In this document: piece after piece, positions 46,033-54,933 of the stretch | How positions within the stretch are numbered: position 1 is the stretch's first letter | How the letters are laid out: each line of letters starts with the position of its first letter | Assembly: GCF_030409605.1 (NCBI RefSeq) | Contig: NZ_JAUFQG010000004.1 | Coordinates: forward strand, 2,529,001 to 2,593,000 | Reading direction: 5' to 3' | Source of the DNA: Simiduia curdlanivorans | GTDB taxonomy: Bacteria > Pseudomonadota > Gammaproteobacteria > Pseudomonadales > Cellvibrionaceae | Length of the DNA stretch: 64,000 bases | The notes under the pieces: generated by a model | What the model was told of the DNA's origin: nothing | Seen by the model: the letters and a program-made list of their open reading frames with translations, nothing else | Database searches by the model: none | Position numbers and translations under genes: made by a program

Positions 46033-46809
46033 ATGCCGTCTTCTACTTTTGCAGCCGTGGCCGGCCAAGCTGCTACATCCGATGTGCTAGAGCAGCTCCT
46101 GCATACCCGTGCAGACATTTGGCGTGCTCGCTCCGCCACGCAGAGGCGGGAGGTTATTAGCACCGGTTTTCGGGCTCTTGATGCCGCGCTACACGATGGC
46201 GGTTGGCCTTTGGGGGCGACTACAGAGCTGTTGTCCGATGGTTTGAATTGGCCATTACTGTTGCCGGCGTTGATGCCGCGCTTACCTGGCTATGTTTTTC
46301 TCATTGATCCTCCCTGCGTGCCCAGCGCCGCCTACCTCGCCCATATGGGCGTGGCGCCTGAACAGCTATTGGTACTGCGCAATATCAGTGTGTACGACAA
46401 TTTGTGGGCTGCCGACCAGGCTTTGCGCGCCGGCGCTAGTGCCTTGGTGTGCCAGTGGCTGCCCAACAAGGGGGTCGCGGATCGGGATTTGCGCCAATTG
46501 CAGCAGGCTGCCGTTAAAGGCGGCGCTTGGCATGTGTTGTTGCGCTCGCGCCAAGCGGCGCGCACAGCGGCGCCGGCCGCGTTGCGGTTAGCCGCCGACG
46601 TGTGTGATGCCGGTTTGCAGCTCACTGTATTAAAGCAGCGCGGAGGTTGGGCCGGGCAAGAGGTGCAGTTGGCACTCTGGCCGCAACTGGCGGCATTGGC
46701 GTTGCAGCCGGTGCAAAACTGGCCTGTGCATTTAGAGGATTTACCGGTGTTGCGGCAAGGTGTTGTGCCCCAGCGCGCGGCGCAGCTGGCGTCACTGGTC
46801 AATGGCTAA
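46033..46809 (+). CDS. imuA: Translesion-synthesis-associated protein ImuA
   Basis: A 258-residue RecA/SulA-like protein. STGFRALDAALHDGGWPLGATTELL matches the RecA-like start found in proteobacterial ImuA, and no complete Walker A is present. ImuA, ImuB and DnaE2 form an inducible mutasome that copies damaged DNA. It is the first gene after the LexA box and overlaps imuB by eight bases. Confidence 0.93.
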   Translation: MPSSTFAAVAGQAATSDVLEQLLHTRADIWRARSATQRREVISTGFRALDAALHDGGWPLGATTELLSDGLNWPLLLPALMPRLPGYVFLIDPPCVPSAAYLAHMGVAPEQLLVLRNISVYDNLWAADQALRAGASALVCQWLPNKGVADRDLRQLQQAAVKGGAWHVLLRSRQAARTAAPAALRLAADVCDAGLQLTVLKQRGGWAGQEVQLALWPQLAALALQPVQNWPVHLEDLPVLRQGVVPQRAAQLASLVNG

Positions 46810-48343
46810 GGCAACGGCAGCTCAACGCGGTTTGCCAGCGCTAGGCACAGAGACAGGCCGGCTTTATGTGAGTTTGTATTTTCCCGCTTTAGCGCTAGAT
46901 CATTGGCTGCGCGCAAGTCAGGAAAACTACCCGCTGGCGTTGTACAGCGGTCAGCGTGTGGTCGCGGTATCGTCTGCCGCGCGAGCGGCGGGGGTGGCAG
47001 AGGGCATGAGCGTGACCAGCGCCTTGGCGCTGTCACCTCAGCTTTGCTTGCGGGTATTCGAACCAGAACAGGGTTTGCATTTATTACAAAACTTAGCGCA
47101 ATGGGCTTATGGTTTTACGCCCTACGTTGAGTTGGATGAACCGGATTTTTTGCACCTTGAAGTGGCCAGTAGTCTACGTCTCTTTCATGGACAGGCGATG
47201 CTATTAGAGCGAATGGCGCAGGAATTATCCGCATGGCGCTGTGGCGTTTTTATCGGCCTAGGGCCCACCCGCATGGTGGCTAAGCTACTGGCAAAAAACC
47301 AAGCCGTAGAGGCAGCCCCCAGCTTGGCCGAACAACAAACGGCGATAGCTGAGCAGCGCTTGGGTGTGTTGTTGAGTGCCTTGCCGGTGTCGCGATTAGA
47401 TGTATCCGCAGCACTATTGAAGCGCTTGGCGAGCGCCGGGTTTCGCCAATTAGGCCAACTTATGGCGCTACCTTTACGCGAACTCGGTCAGCGTTTTGGT
47501 AAAGATGCCGTGGCTTATTTACAGCTTTTGTGCGGTCAGCAAGAAAAGCCGGTCAGTGCCTTAGCCTTAGCGCCGGCGTTTAACCAGCGCCTGGCTTTTA
47601 TCTATGGGCTTACTGATGTGGCCCATCTGCAGGAGCCTTTGCAAGTATTATTGCGGCAACTACAGCAGTTCTTGCGTCAGCGGCAACTTATCACCCAGCG
47701 TATTTGCTGGTGTTTTTGCCATGAAGATAAAACCCAAAGCCAGATCATTGTGGCGGTGCAGAGTGCGCACAGCGATACGGATGAGTTTTATCAGCTCACC
47801 GGTTTAAAATTGGAAAACTTGAGTTGGTCTTCTGCTATTGCGCAGGTGGGTTTGGAGGCCTTAGGTCTGACATCGGCCGCACCGGTGGCGAAGGGCTTGT
47901 TTCGCGATATGCGCGATAAAAGCGATGATATTGAACGTTTAATTAATCGCTTCTATCAACGCTTTAGCGCCCAACAGTTTTATAGTTATAAGCTGCAAGC
48001 GGAGTATTTACCGGATAGGCAACAGTGCCAGCAGTTGGCCTTTGTCAGCAATAAAACCAAGGCCAGCAGCGCTGTTGACCTTGAGGTTGATCATTGGCTA
48101 TGCCCCTGGCTACTGCATCCGCCGCAAGCGCTTTTGATGCGCGAAAAAAAATTAATGTGGTATAGCGACGGGCAGAGGCAAGAGCTAGAGCTGATGAGCC
48201 GGGCCGTGCGTTTTGATAGCCACTGGTGGCAACAGCGCGCGCGCAGGGATTATTTTATTGCCAAGGCGCGGCAGCATTACTACAGCGTCTTTTTCTGTCA
48301 GCAGCGGCGGCAATGGTTCATGGCCGGTTTTTATGTTTGCTGA
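46802..48343 (+). CDS. imuB: Y-family polymerase-like protein ImuB
   Basis: A 513-residue protein from ATG 46802 (ATGGCTAA overlap with imuA). RLYVSLYFPALALDHWLR replaces the catalytic DxD motif of Y-family polymerases, so it should be inactive as a polymerase, as known for ImuB. A palm/finger-like region (about 55-200) and a helix-hairpin-helix-like segment (about 205-245, LKRLASAGFRQLGQLMALPL) are visible. It acts as the hub between the beta clamp, ImuA and DnaE2. It overlaps dnaE2 by 11 bases. Confidence 0.94.
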   Translation: MAKATAAQRGLPALGTETGRLYVSLYFPALALDHWLRASQENYPLALYSGQRVVAVSSAARAAGVAEGMSVTSALALSPQLCLRVFEPEQGLHLLQNLAQWAYGFTPYVELDEPDFLHLEVASSLRLFHGQAMLLERMAQELSAWRCGVFIGLGPTRMVAKLLAKNQAVEAAPSLAEQQTAIAEQRLGVLLSALPVSRLDVSAALLKRLASAGFRQLGQLMALPLRELGQRFGKDAVAYLQLLCGQQEKPVSALALAPAFNQRLAFIYGLTDVAHLQEPLQVLLRQLQQFLRQRQLITQRICWCFCHEDKTQSQIIVAVQSAHSDTDEFYQLTGLKLENLSWSSAIAQVGLEALGLTSAAPVAKGLFRDMRDKSDDIERLINRFYQRFSAQQFYSYKLQAEYLPDRQQCQQLAFVSNKTKASSAVDLEVDHWLCPWLLHPPQALLMREKKLMWYSDGQRQELELMSRAVRFDSHWWQQRARRDYFIAKARQHYYSVFFCQQRRQWFMAGFYVC

Positions 48344-51300
48344 GTTGCACTGCGTCAGTAATTTTAGTTTTTTACGCGGCGCCTCTCGGCCGGAAGAGTT
48401 AGTGCAGCGTGCGCACGCCTTGGGCTATCAAGCGTTAGCGATTACCGATGAGTGCTCCTTTGCTGGCGTGGTTAAGGCTCATGTAGCAGCACAGCAGCTG
48501 GGTTTTCATTTAATTGTGGGCAGTGAGTTTTGGTTGCATGATAAGCAGGCCAAGCTAGCCCCGGCCCACTTGATTTTACTGGCGCCTAACCGCGCCGCCT
48601 ACAGTGAAATTTCCGCGTTGATTACCCGCGCCAGACGCCGTGCTGACAAGGGCAGTTATCAACTTTTTTTGCAAGAGTTGCAATTTGGCACCCAGCACTG
48701 CCTGGCCATTTGGCTACCGGTGCAGGCGCAAACGGTTGAAGATTGGCAGGGGCAGGGTGGCTTGTTGTCGCGTTATTTTAAGCAGCGCCTGTGGTTGGGT
48801 GTTGAGCTGCTGCAGCAATCATCGGATGAAATCTATTATCAGCGCTGTTATCTAACCGCGAGCCAGCAACGCATCAGTATGGTGGCGTGTAACGATATAC
48901 ATATGCATTGTCACCAGCGTCAACCCTTGCAAGATGTGTTGGCGGCTACGCGCTACAACTGCTCGGTGGCTGAATTAGGTGTGCGCCGCCATACCAATGC
49001 CGAGCGCTATCTGCGGCCGGTGGAAAAACTGCAAACACTCTACCCCGAGGCACTGCTGCAAGAGGCGGCGCACATCGCCAGCTTGTGTCATTTTTCTATG
49101 ACCGAACTGCGCTATGAATACCCGCCCGAGGTGGTGCCAGAGGGGTTGACCGCAAGTGCTTATTTGGCGCAGCTAACCTATGAGGGCGCGGCCTTGCGCT
49201 GGCCTAACGGCACCACGCCAGCCATGGAAAAGCAATTGCACAAGGAGCTTGGTTTAATTGCAGAGCTGCGCTACGAGTATTATTTTTTAACCGTGCACGA
49301 TCTTGTGCGCTATGCGCGAAGCCAGCGCATTTTATGCCAGGGGCGGGGCTCAGCCGCCAACTCGGCGGTGTGCTATTGCCTGTTTATAACCGAGGTGGAC
49401 CCGGCGCAAAGTGACTTATTGTTTGAGCGCTTTATATCCAAGGAGCGCAATGAGCCGCCGGATATTGATGTGGATTTTGAACACGAGCGGCGCGAGGAAG
49501 TGATCCAATATATCTACCGAAAATACAGCCGCGAGCGCGCCGCCTTAGCGGCAACGGTGATTACCTATAGGCCCAAAAGCGCGATTCGCGATGTGGGCAA
49601 GGCGTTAGGTTTAGACCCGTTATTGCTCGACAACATTAGCCGTAACCTAAGCTGGTGGGATAAGCCCGCGCAGATGTTGGTGCGGTTGCAGGAAGCCAAT
49701 ATAAAATTAGAGGGGCGCTTGGTGCAGCAATTTGTCGCGCTGGTGCAGGCATTATTGGGTTTCCCGCGGCACCTTTCGCAACACGTGGGCGGTTTTATCA
49801 TCACCAAAAGCCCGATCAGCACCTTGGTGCCGGTGGAAAATGCCGCCATGGCCGAGCGCACGGTTATTCAGTGGGATAAAGAAGATATTGAAGCGTTGGG
49901 TTTACTTAAGGTGGATGTGTTGGCGCTGGGAATGCTGACGGCCATTCGAAAAATATTTGATCTTATTAATAGCTACCAAACACCGCCGATACAACTAGCG
50001 CAAGTGCCGTCGGAAGATCCAAAAACCTACGCCATGTTATGCCGGGGCGATAGCGTAGGTGTGTTTCAAGTGGAGTCTCGGGCGCAAATGGCCATGCTGC
50101 CCAGGCTGAAGCCAAAAACCTTTTACGATTTAGTGATTGAGGTGGCTATTGTTCGGCCTGGCCCAATTCAGGGGGATATGGTTCATCCCTATTTGCGCCG
50201 CCGCAATGGCGAGGAAGCGGTTGACTACCCCAACGCCGATGTAAAAGCCGTGTTGGCGCGTACCTTAGGTGTGCCTATTTTTCAAGAACAGGTGATTAAA
50301 TTGGCGATGGTTGCCGCCGGCTTCAGTGGCGGCGAGGCAGATCAACTGCGCCGCGCTATGGCCAGCTGGGGGCGCAACGGTAACTTGGCAGGTTTTCGCG
50401 ATAAATTAATGCAAGGCATGGCCGAGCGCGGCCACAGCGAAGATTTTGCCGAGCGTTTATTTCGCCAAATGCAAGGCTTTGGCGAGTACGGTTTTCCGGA
50501 GTCCCACGCTGCCAGTTTCGCCTTATTAGTGTACGTATCGGCCTGGCTAAAGTGCCACTACCCAGCCGCATTTTATTGCGGTTTGTTAAACAGCTTGCCC
50601 ATGGGCTTTTATTCGCCGTCACAGCTGGTGCAAGATGCGCGTCGCCATCATGTTGCGGTAGAAAATATAGATATTTGCGTGAGTCAGTGGGATCACAGCT
50701 TAGAGAATTTTCAGGCCAAGGCCGCAGTAGAGGCGGCGCCTTCTGTACGCCTGGGGTTTCGTTTAGTAAAAGGCTTGCGGCCAGACACGATTCAGCGCTG
50801 TATCGCTGCGCGGGACAAGAAATGTTTTTCCTCTTTGCAAGATTTACGGCTGCGCGCCCAGCTATCTGACGCGGAATTAGAACTGCTAGCCGGTTGTGGC
50901 GCTTTACGGCAATTTAATCAAGATCGCTTTAATGTGCATTGGGATGTCTTCGCGCTCGATCAGGCGCCGCTGTTTAATCATGCGCAGTTGGCATCTAGGG
51001 CGGAGTTAGCCAATAGCGAGGTCGCACAGCAGGCTCTGGCACTGCCGCAGGCGAGTAGCTATGACACCCTAGTGATGGATTACCAAAGTCACCATTTAAG
51101 TTTAACGGCTCACCCCATGCAGCTATTGCGCGAGCAGGCGGTCTTTAATGGCTGTAAAAATGCGCAAGCATTGTTGGGTGTGGCACACGGTCGCTTCGTG
51201 CGTGTTGCAGGTTTAGTGACCGGTCGGCAGCGGCCTGGCACAGCATCGGGTGTTTTGTTTATCACGCTGGAAGATGAAACCGGTAACACCAATGTTGTGG

Positions 51301-51473
51301 TGTGGGCATCATTGCAAGAGCGCTACCGACGCGCCATTCTCCAAGGGCGTTTATTGCTGGTGAAAGGGGTGGTGGAGCGCGAGGGCAGGGTGGTGCATTT
51401 AGTCGCAGGGCATATTGAAGACCACTCGCACTTAATGCCTGAATTGTTATTGAGTTCGCGCGATTTTCATTAG
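48333..51473 (+). CDS. dnaE2: Error-prone DNA polymerase DnaE2 (ImuC)
   Basis: A 1046-residue C-family polymerase. The PHP domain begins FAELHCVSNFSFLRGASRPE. The polymerase core has CQGRGSAANSAVCYCL and PPDIDVDFEHERREEVIQYI with the catalytic aspartates. The C-terminal OB-fold is at about 955-1040 (RFVRVAGLVTGRQRPGTASG). Its length and sequence are those of DnaE2 rather than of the replicative DnaE (about 1160). I choose ATG 48333, inside the end of imuB, over the longer frame from 48213. Confidence 0.96.
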   Translation: MFAELHCVSNFSFLRGASRPEELVQRAHALGYQALAITDECSFAGVVKAHVAAQQLGFHLIVGSEFWLHDKQAKLAPAHLILLAPNRAAYSEISALITRARRRADKGSYQLFLQELQFGTQHCLAIWLPVQAQTVEDWQGQGGLLSRYFKQRLWLGVELLQQSSDEIYYQRCYLTASQQRISMVACNDIHMHCHQRQPLQDVLAATRYNCSVAELGVRRHTNAERYLRPVEKLQTLYPEALLQEAAHIASLCHFSMTELRYEYPPEVVPEGLTASAYLAQLTYEGAALRWPNGTTPAMEKQLHKELGLIAELRYEYYFLTVHDLVRYARSQRILCQGRGSAANSAVCYCLFITEVDPAQSDLLFERFISKERNEPPDIDVDFEHERREEVIQYIYRKYSRERAALAATVITYRPKSAIRDVGKALGLDPLLLDNISRNLSWWDKPAQMLVRLQEANIKLEGRLVQQFVALVQALLGFPRHLSQHVGGFIITKSPISTLVPVENAAMAERTVIQWDKEDIEALGLLKVDVLALGMLTAIRKIFDLINSYQTPPIQLAQVPSEDPKTYAMLCRGDSVGVFQVESRAQMAMLPRLKPKTFYDLVIEVAIVRPGPIQGDMVHPYLRRRNGEEAVDYPNADVKAVLARTLGVPIFQEQVIKLAMVAAGFSGGEADQLRRAMASWGRNGNLAGFRDKLMQGMAERGHSEDFAERLFRQMQGFGEYGFPESHAASFALLVYVSAWLKCHYPAAFYCGLLNSLPMGFYSPSQLVQDARRHHVAVENIDICVSQWDHSLENFQAKAAVEAAPSVRLGFRLVKGLRPDTIQRCIAARDKKCFSSLQDLRLRAQLSDAELELLAGCGALRQFNQDRFNVHWDVFALDQAPLFNHAQLASRAELANSEVAQQALALPQASSYDTLVMDYQSHHLSLTAHPMQLLREQAVFNGCKNAQALLGVAHGRFVRVAGLVTGRQRPGTASGVLFITLEDETGNTNVVVWASLQERYRRAILQGRLLLVKGVVEREGRVVHLVAGHIEDHSHLMPELLLSSRDFH

Positions 51474-51508
51474 AGGCTAGCTATTTTTATTAGAGGTTAG
51501 CTATTTTT
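51469..51508 (+). repeat. Two tandem copies of a 20-bp unit spanning the dnaE2 stop
   Basis: ATTAGAGGCTAGCTATTTTT is followed directly by the same unit with one change (C to T). The first copy contains the dnaE2 TAG. A second pair of short repeats (AGCTAGCTGAGT) lies at about 51584-51613. The gap to 51754 holds no gene. Confidence 0.7.
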
Positions 51509-51754
51509 TCATTGAGATAAAGCGCACTTGCAGTACGGCCATTAGCTAATGAATATGTCAATGTTTTACGGCTGGCCTGTGCCTAGCTAGCTGAGTTTCA
51601 TAGCTAGCTGAGTGTCTTAGGTGGCTGTGTGGCCTATGAACGCTGCATCACAGGATACGGGGCCTTCGATTGAAGGGCGGCTTGGCCCTGCAATCGCAAC
51701 ACGCCCTTATAACGAGGTGCGCTTATATATGCCGCCGCTTGACTCGATAATAAC

Positions 51755-52333
51755 TTAACTGGCGCTGAGCCCGAGTTTCGACATTTCATTCAGCCATTTT
51801 TCCCTGGAAGCGTTGGTGGAACTTATAATGGGGCCGATCATTCTGCTGGTGACGGCGCCGAAACCGACGAATTTAAGGGTGGCGGTTTTTAACTGCCTGA
51901 TGGCTGGCGCGCCTTGAAACAAAACGTAATACCAAGGTGGTGTATCCATAGTCATGACGATTCGAGTCGTTTTTCCTTGCAAGAGCTTTTTGGGGATGGA
52001 CATTCCCTTCTCATATTGAAATGCAAAACCGGGTAAAAATGTTCGATCAATAAGCCCCTTAAGTTTTGCTGGCAGCGCACCCCACCAATTGGGGGTAAAA
52101 ATAACGAGGTGTTCGCACCAAGTCAGCGCTGCTTGGAAGGCCTTGAGAGAATCCTCTAGAGGTTGATCCTTGGTATAGCCATCGGCTAGATCTACATTGA
52201 AGGTCATGTCTGCTAGATTTAGCAGCTTCACGTCATGCTTTTGTCGGGCCGACCTTGCGTAGGTATCGGCTAAGGTATTCACAAAGCTATCTGCTTTGGG
52301 GTTGGCCGCCAATACCAATACTCGTTTGCGCAT
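51755..52333 (-). CDS. Flavodoxin-like NAD(P)H:quinone oxidoreductase
   Basis: A 192-residue protein of the Flavodoxin_2 family (MdaB/KefF/NQO1-like). VLVLAANPKADSFVNTLADTYA is the FMN phosphate site, and FTPNWWGALPAKLKGLIDRTFLPGFAF the following conserved block. It probably reduces quinones or related electrophiles with two electrons from NAD(P)H. It is 70 bases downstream of a merR-type gene, with a MerR-style promoter between the two, so it is the likely target of that regulator. Confidence 0.85.
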   Translation of the reverse strand: MRKRVLVLAANPKADSFVNTLADTYARSARQKHDVKLLNLADMTFNVDLADGYTKDQPLEDSLKAFQAALTWCEHLVIFTPNWWGALPAKLKGLIDRTFLPGFAFQYEKGMSIPKKLLQGKTTRIVMTMDTPPWYYVLFQGAPAIRQLKTATLKFVGFGAVTSRMIGPIISSTNASREKWLNEMSKLGLSAS

Positions 52334-52364
52334 TTTATGTTCTCGCGTTACCTAAAGAAAGCGC

Positions 52365-52396
52365 ATTCTACCGTCTCCCCTTAAGGGGAGAGTCAA
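52365..52396 (-). promoter_or_regulatory. MerR-type promoter with palindromic operator
   Basis: Minus strand: TTGACT, a 20-base spacer, then TAGAAT. The spacer contains the perfect palindrome CTCCCCTTAAGGGGAG (52390-52375). A long spacer with an operator between -35 and -10 is the hallmark of MerR-regulated promoters, where the regulator untwists DNA when it senses its signal. Transcription would start near 52358, 25 bases before the oxidoreductase ATG. Confidence 0.8.
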
Positions 52397-52403
52397 GTGT
52401 TGG

Positions 52404-52742
52404 TTAAGATTTTATCTGGGCATAGCAGGCATCCAAGCTGTTAATTTTTCGCTCGATATCCGTGCGTTGTTCGATGAGTTGCGCCCTTATCTCGGTCAAA
52501 AATACCTTTATGTTTTCCCAGTCTATTTTGCCATTGCGGTAACTGATAACCCCTTTGAGTTGAGACAGCGCCACCCCTAGCTCCGTTGCTTCCTTAATTA
52601 ATAGCAGCAGCTCAAGGTCTTGCGTTGTATATACCCTATAGCGCCCCAATCGCGCGGGCGGCTCAATCAAACCTTGCGCCTCATAAAAACGAATGGCCTT
52701 GATGGATAAACCCGTTTTCTTTGCTGCTTCGCCAATATACAT
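52404..52742 (-). CDS. MerR-family transcriptional regulator
   Basis: A 112-residue protein. The winged-helix domain reads MYIGEAAKKTGLSIKAIRFY and then RLGRYRVYTTQDLELLLLI. A coiled-coil dimerisation helix (about 75-105) follows. The single cysteine lies near the C-terminus (DACYAQIKS), so a metal site of the CueR/ZntR kind is not evident; oxidant or electrophile sensing is more likely given the quinone reductase downstream. Its target promoter is probably the one at 52365-52396. Confidence 0.88.
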   Translation of the reverse strand: MYIGEAAKKTGLSIKAIRFYEAQGLIEPPARLGRYRVYTTQDLELLLLIKEATELGVALSQLKGVISYRNGKIDWENIKVFLTEIRAQLIEQRTDIERKINSLDACYAQIKS

Positions 52743-52945
52743 AACGCGGTATCTACTGCCTTAAAGTTGGATGCTAGGGAGACCTTGCCTTTGCAAGGCG
52801 GCTTACTAGTTAACACTCAGTTATTGAAAGGGTATCTGAAATGTCGTCAGGAGACATGTGATATTTCGTTGTGGCGCGCCTTTGGTGTTGGCTAGCCTTT
52901 AGATCTGATCGCCATGATTTTTCTAACACTATAAATACCTAAAAA

Positions 52946-53158
52946 CTACGCGATGTATTGGCCCGTGAGCATAATACTGAGCTTGGGCCAAAAATTGATT
53001 TCTTCGCTAAAAAATCGCGTTGCTACAATGCCGGGGTAGGCCAACATCTTGTAACCGGGTAGGGCTTGGTTAAATACCCAAAAGCCTAAACCAAATGCGA
53101 TGAAGCAAATTAAAACGCCTAGTAGCGCCCATTGGGCGCTAAATTTTACATCTGACAT
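52946..53158 (-). CDS. 70-residue small membrane protein, function unknown
   Basis: MSDVKFSAQWALLGVLICFI opens a protein with one clear membrane helix (about 10-32) and a hydrophobic, aromatic C-terminal part (FWPKLSIMLTGQYIA). No family is recognised. It stands alone between the merR gene and the divergent SRAP gene, with only a weak SD. It may be real, as the ORF fills the gap and has membrane-like composition. Confidence 0.5.
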   Translation of the reverse strand: MSDVKFSAQWALLGVLICFIAFGLGFWVFNQALPGYKMLAYPGIVATRFFSEEINFWPKLSIMLTGQYIA

Positions 53159-53204
53159 AGGAATCTCTTGACAGTTCTTTATCGGTTGGCAAGGTGGTAG
53201 CCTT

Positions 53205-53260
53205 AGTTTACCTTGGGATTATAAGTTTACCTTGGGATTATAAGTTTACCTTGGGATTAT
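53205..53260 (+). repeat. Three tandem copies of a 19-bp unit upstream of the SRAP gene
   Basis: AGTTTACCTTGGGATTATA is repeated three times, the last copy lacking its final base, ending 18 bases before the SRAP ATG. It could be an iterated regulator site or a slippage product that tunes the promoter. Confidence 0.85.
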
Positions 53261-53278
53261 TGATCTTGGAGTTATGCA

Positions 53279-53992
53279 ATGTGTGGTTATATCCGGCGCC
53301 ACGTTGACCCGCGTACCCTGAATGAATTTCTAGCCTTACTTGGGGCTGAGGGAGATTACGAGGGCGCCGAAGATGAGACAGCAAAAATTCAGCACTATTA
53401 TCCCGCCTTTGGCGGTGACCCTAAAAGAACAATCGATGGACTACTCATCCAAAAAGGGGGTGTCTTGAAGCAGGTGGATGCGACCTGGTGGTACGACTGC
53501 CGGGAAGTGGGTGGAGAACTTGAAGTCGGTCAAAGAACAACCTTCAATGCGCGCAACCTCACATCGTTCTACTGGCGCGACGCTATTCGCCATCGCAGGG
53601 CGATTGTTATTGCAACCGGTTTGGGAGAAGGAAAAAAGGTAGCCGGCAAGAATAAACACTATTTGGTAACAACCCAGCGATTAATGCTGCTGGGCGCTGT
53701 CTATCAGGAATTCCCCGGGCAAAAGTACAGCTGCGCCATCATCACACGCGATACCCATCCACGGTTTGAGCCCTATCACGACAAGGCTTTCCCCTTGTTT
53801 CTACCCTACAACGTAGAGTTTTTAAAGCTATGGATGAGCGACGCAGGTGACGAGCACCCGCAAATTGCTCAATTGCTATCAAACCCCAGAATTTTTGCAG
53901 ACCTAGCGATTACCCCCGTCAAAACATTTAAAGGCGAACTCGCGACCGGCCTGACGGAATTCTTGCACGCCGACGAGCGAGATAGGTGCTAG
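53279..53992 (+). CDS. SRAP-family protein (YedK/HMCES-like), atypical
   Basis: A 237-residue protein. Cys2 (MCGY) becomes the N-terminal nucleophile of the SRAP fold, which crosslinks to abasic sites in single-stranded DNA. FNARNLTS matches the conserved Asn-Ala-Arg block (Asn90, Arg92). The usual GFYEW is GLGEG, with Glu117 the only candidate for the catalytic glutamate, and the usual HxRMP is YHDKAFP with His167. Such changes suggest a divergent subgroup. It follows the imuABC cassette within 2 kb, which suits a DNA-damage role, but no LexA box is visible. Confidence 0.82.
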   Translation: MCGYIRRHVDPRTLNEFLALLGAEGDYEGAEDETAKIQHYYPAFGGDPKRTIDGLLIQKGGVLKQVDATWWYDCREVGGELEVGQRTTFNARNLTSFYWRDAIRHRRAIVIATGLGEGKKVAGKNKHYLVTTQRLMLLGAVYQEFPGQKYSCAIITRDTHPRFEPYHDKAFPLFLPYNVEFLKLWMSDAGDEHPQIAQLLSNPRIFADLAITPVKTFKGELATGLTEFLHADERDRC

Positions 53993-54037
53993 CAGGTTGT
54001 TACAAGGTTGATATTTGAACTGTCTGCTTCTTGGGTA

Positions 54038-54718
54038 TTACTGAACCGTTTTAAGTGGCGGGCCAGTAAATTCCGCTTCGATAATGACGTCAATAGTATC
54101 GCCCACGCCCATGGTCGAACCCGGTGCTGGTATGCCCATGGTAAGTCCGAAATCTGAGCGGTTAAAGTTACCGCGCGCGGAAAATCCAATTCGAGCATTG
54201 GGGTCAAAGGGGTGGCCGGCGTAGCCGCCGTTAAATGTTGCGTTCAAAATAACCGGCTTGGTGACTCCGTGTAGCGTCAAGTCACCGCTGATTCGCACGG
54301 TGTTGGTTTGTGTGGCTTCCACATGGGTAGAGCGAAATGTGATTTGACGAAACTGGGCTGCATCCAGCCATGCTGGGCTCAGTAGTGTATCGAGAAATCC
54401 CTCCGGCGGTGCTGGCAGCGCAAGTGAGCGCGGGTCGATGGTGGCAGTCACGCTCATTGCGTTTGGGTTGGCCGGGTCAAACTGCAGCTGTGCGGAGAAG
54501 CTTGTGAACCGCGCAGTGTATGCGGAAAAACCTAAATGGTTAACGCGAAAAGAGAGATCGGCGTGGGATGGGTCGATACCATAAGCGCCTGCAGGGGCTT
54601 CGGTGATAAAAGGTTTGGTTGCTTCTGGGGCTTGGTTTGGGGCGGCCCAAGTGCTGCTTGTTGTAAGGGTGAGAGCTGCGGTGAGTAGGAGTAGGTGTTT
54701 TAGGGTTTTTGTTTTCAT
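54038..54718 (-). CDS. YceI-family periplasmic protein
   Basis: A 226-residue protein with a signal peptide ending STWAA. The lipocalin-like YceI domain shows YGIDPSHADLSFRVNHLGFS, FRSTHVEATQTNTVRISGDL and LTLHGVTKPVILNATFNGGY. Members bind polyisoprenoids or amphiphiles in the periplasm. It is monocistronic. A decayed second copy lies 8.2 kb upstream at 45659-45880 on the same strand. Confidence 0.93.
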   Translation of the reverse strand: MKTKTLKHLLLLTAALTLTTSSTWAAPNQAPEATKPFITEAPAGAYGIDPSHADLSFRVNHLGFSAYTARFTSFSAQLQFDPANPNAMSVTATIDPRSLALPAPPEGFLDTLLSPAWLDAAQFRQITFRSTHVEATQTNTVRISGDLTLHGVTKPVILNATFNGGYAGHPFDPNARIGFSARGNFNRSDFGLTMGIPAPGSTMGVGDTIDVIIEAEFTGPPLKTVQ

Positions 54719-54933
54719 GGGGTGGCTCGGTTGGGGAGTGCTGGGTGGTTAGGTTGAGGGTAGTGCAAGTTAAGCAATACTTATATGAAAATTTAACCTG
54801 CTAAGGGCTCAGGCAGCGGTCCGTTCACCCTCTAGAGCTTGAATCCGTCCCTTCAATATGTCGCTTGCAGACGACTTTTAATCCAGTGTCGGATTCAATA
54901 ACTCTATTTTTTTAAACCAAGTGTTCTGTGATT

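Noticed and set aside
46332..46802. A 156-codon minus-strand ORF rich in Cys, Ser and Ala
   Set aside because: It is the antisense shadow of imuA.
48213..48332. N-terminal extension of dnaE2 by 40 codons
   Set aside because: It lies wholly inside imuB in another frame. DnaE2 proteins begin at FAELHCVSNFSFLRG, which fits ATG 48333.
54839..54898. Nine-base inverted repeats (TTGAATCCG / CGGATTCAA) as ends of an insertion sequence
   Set aside because: Only 42 bases lie between them, with no transposase and no target duplication; chance or a hairpin is more likely.
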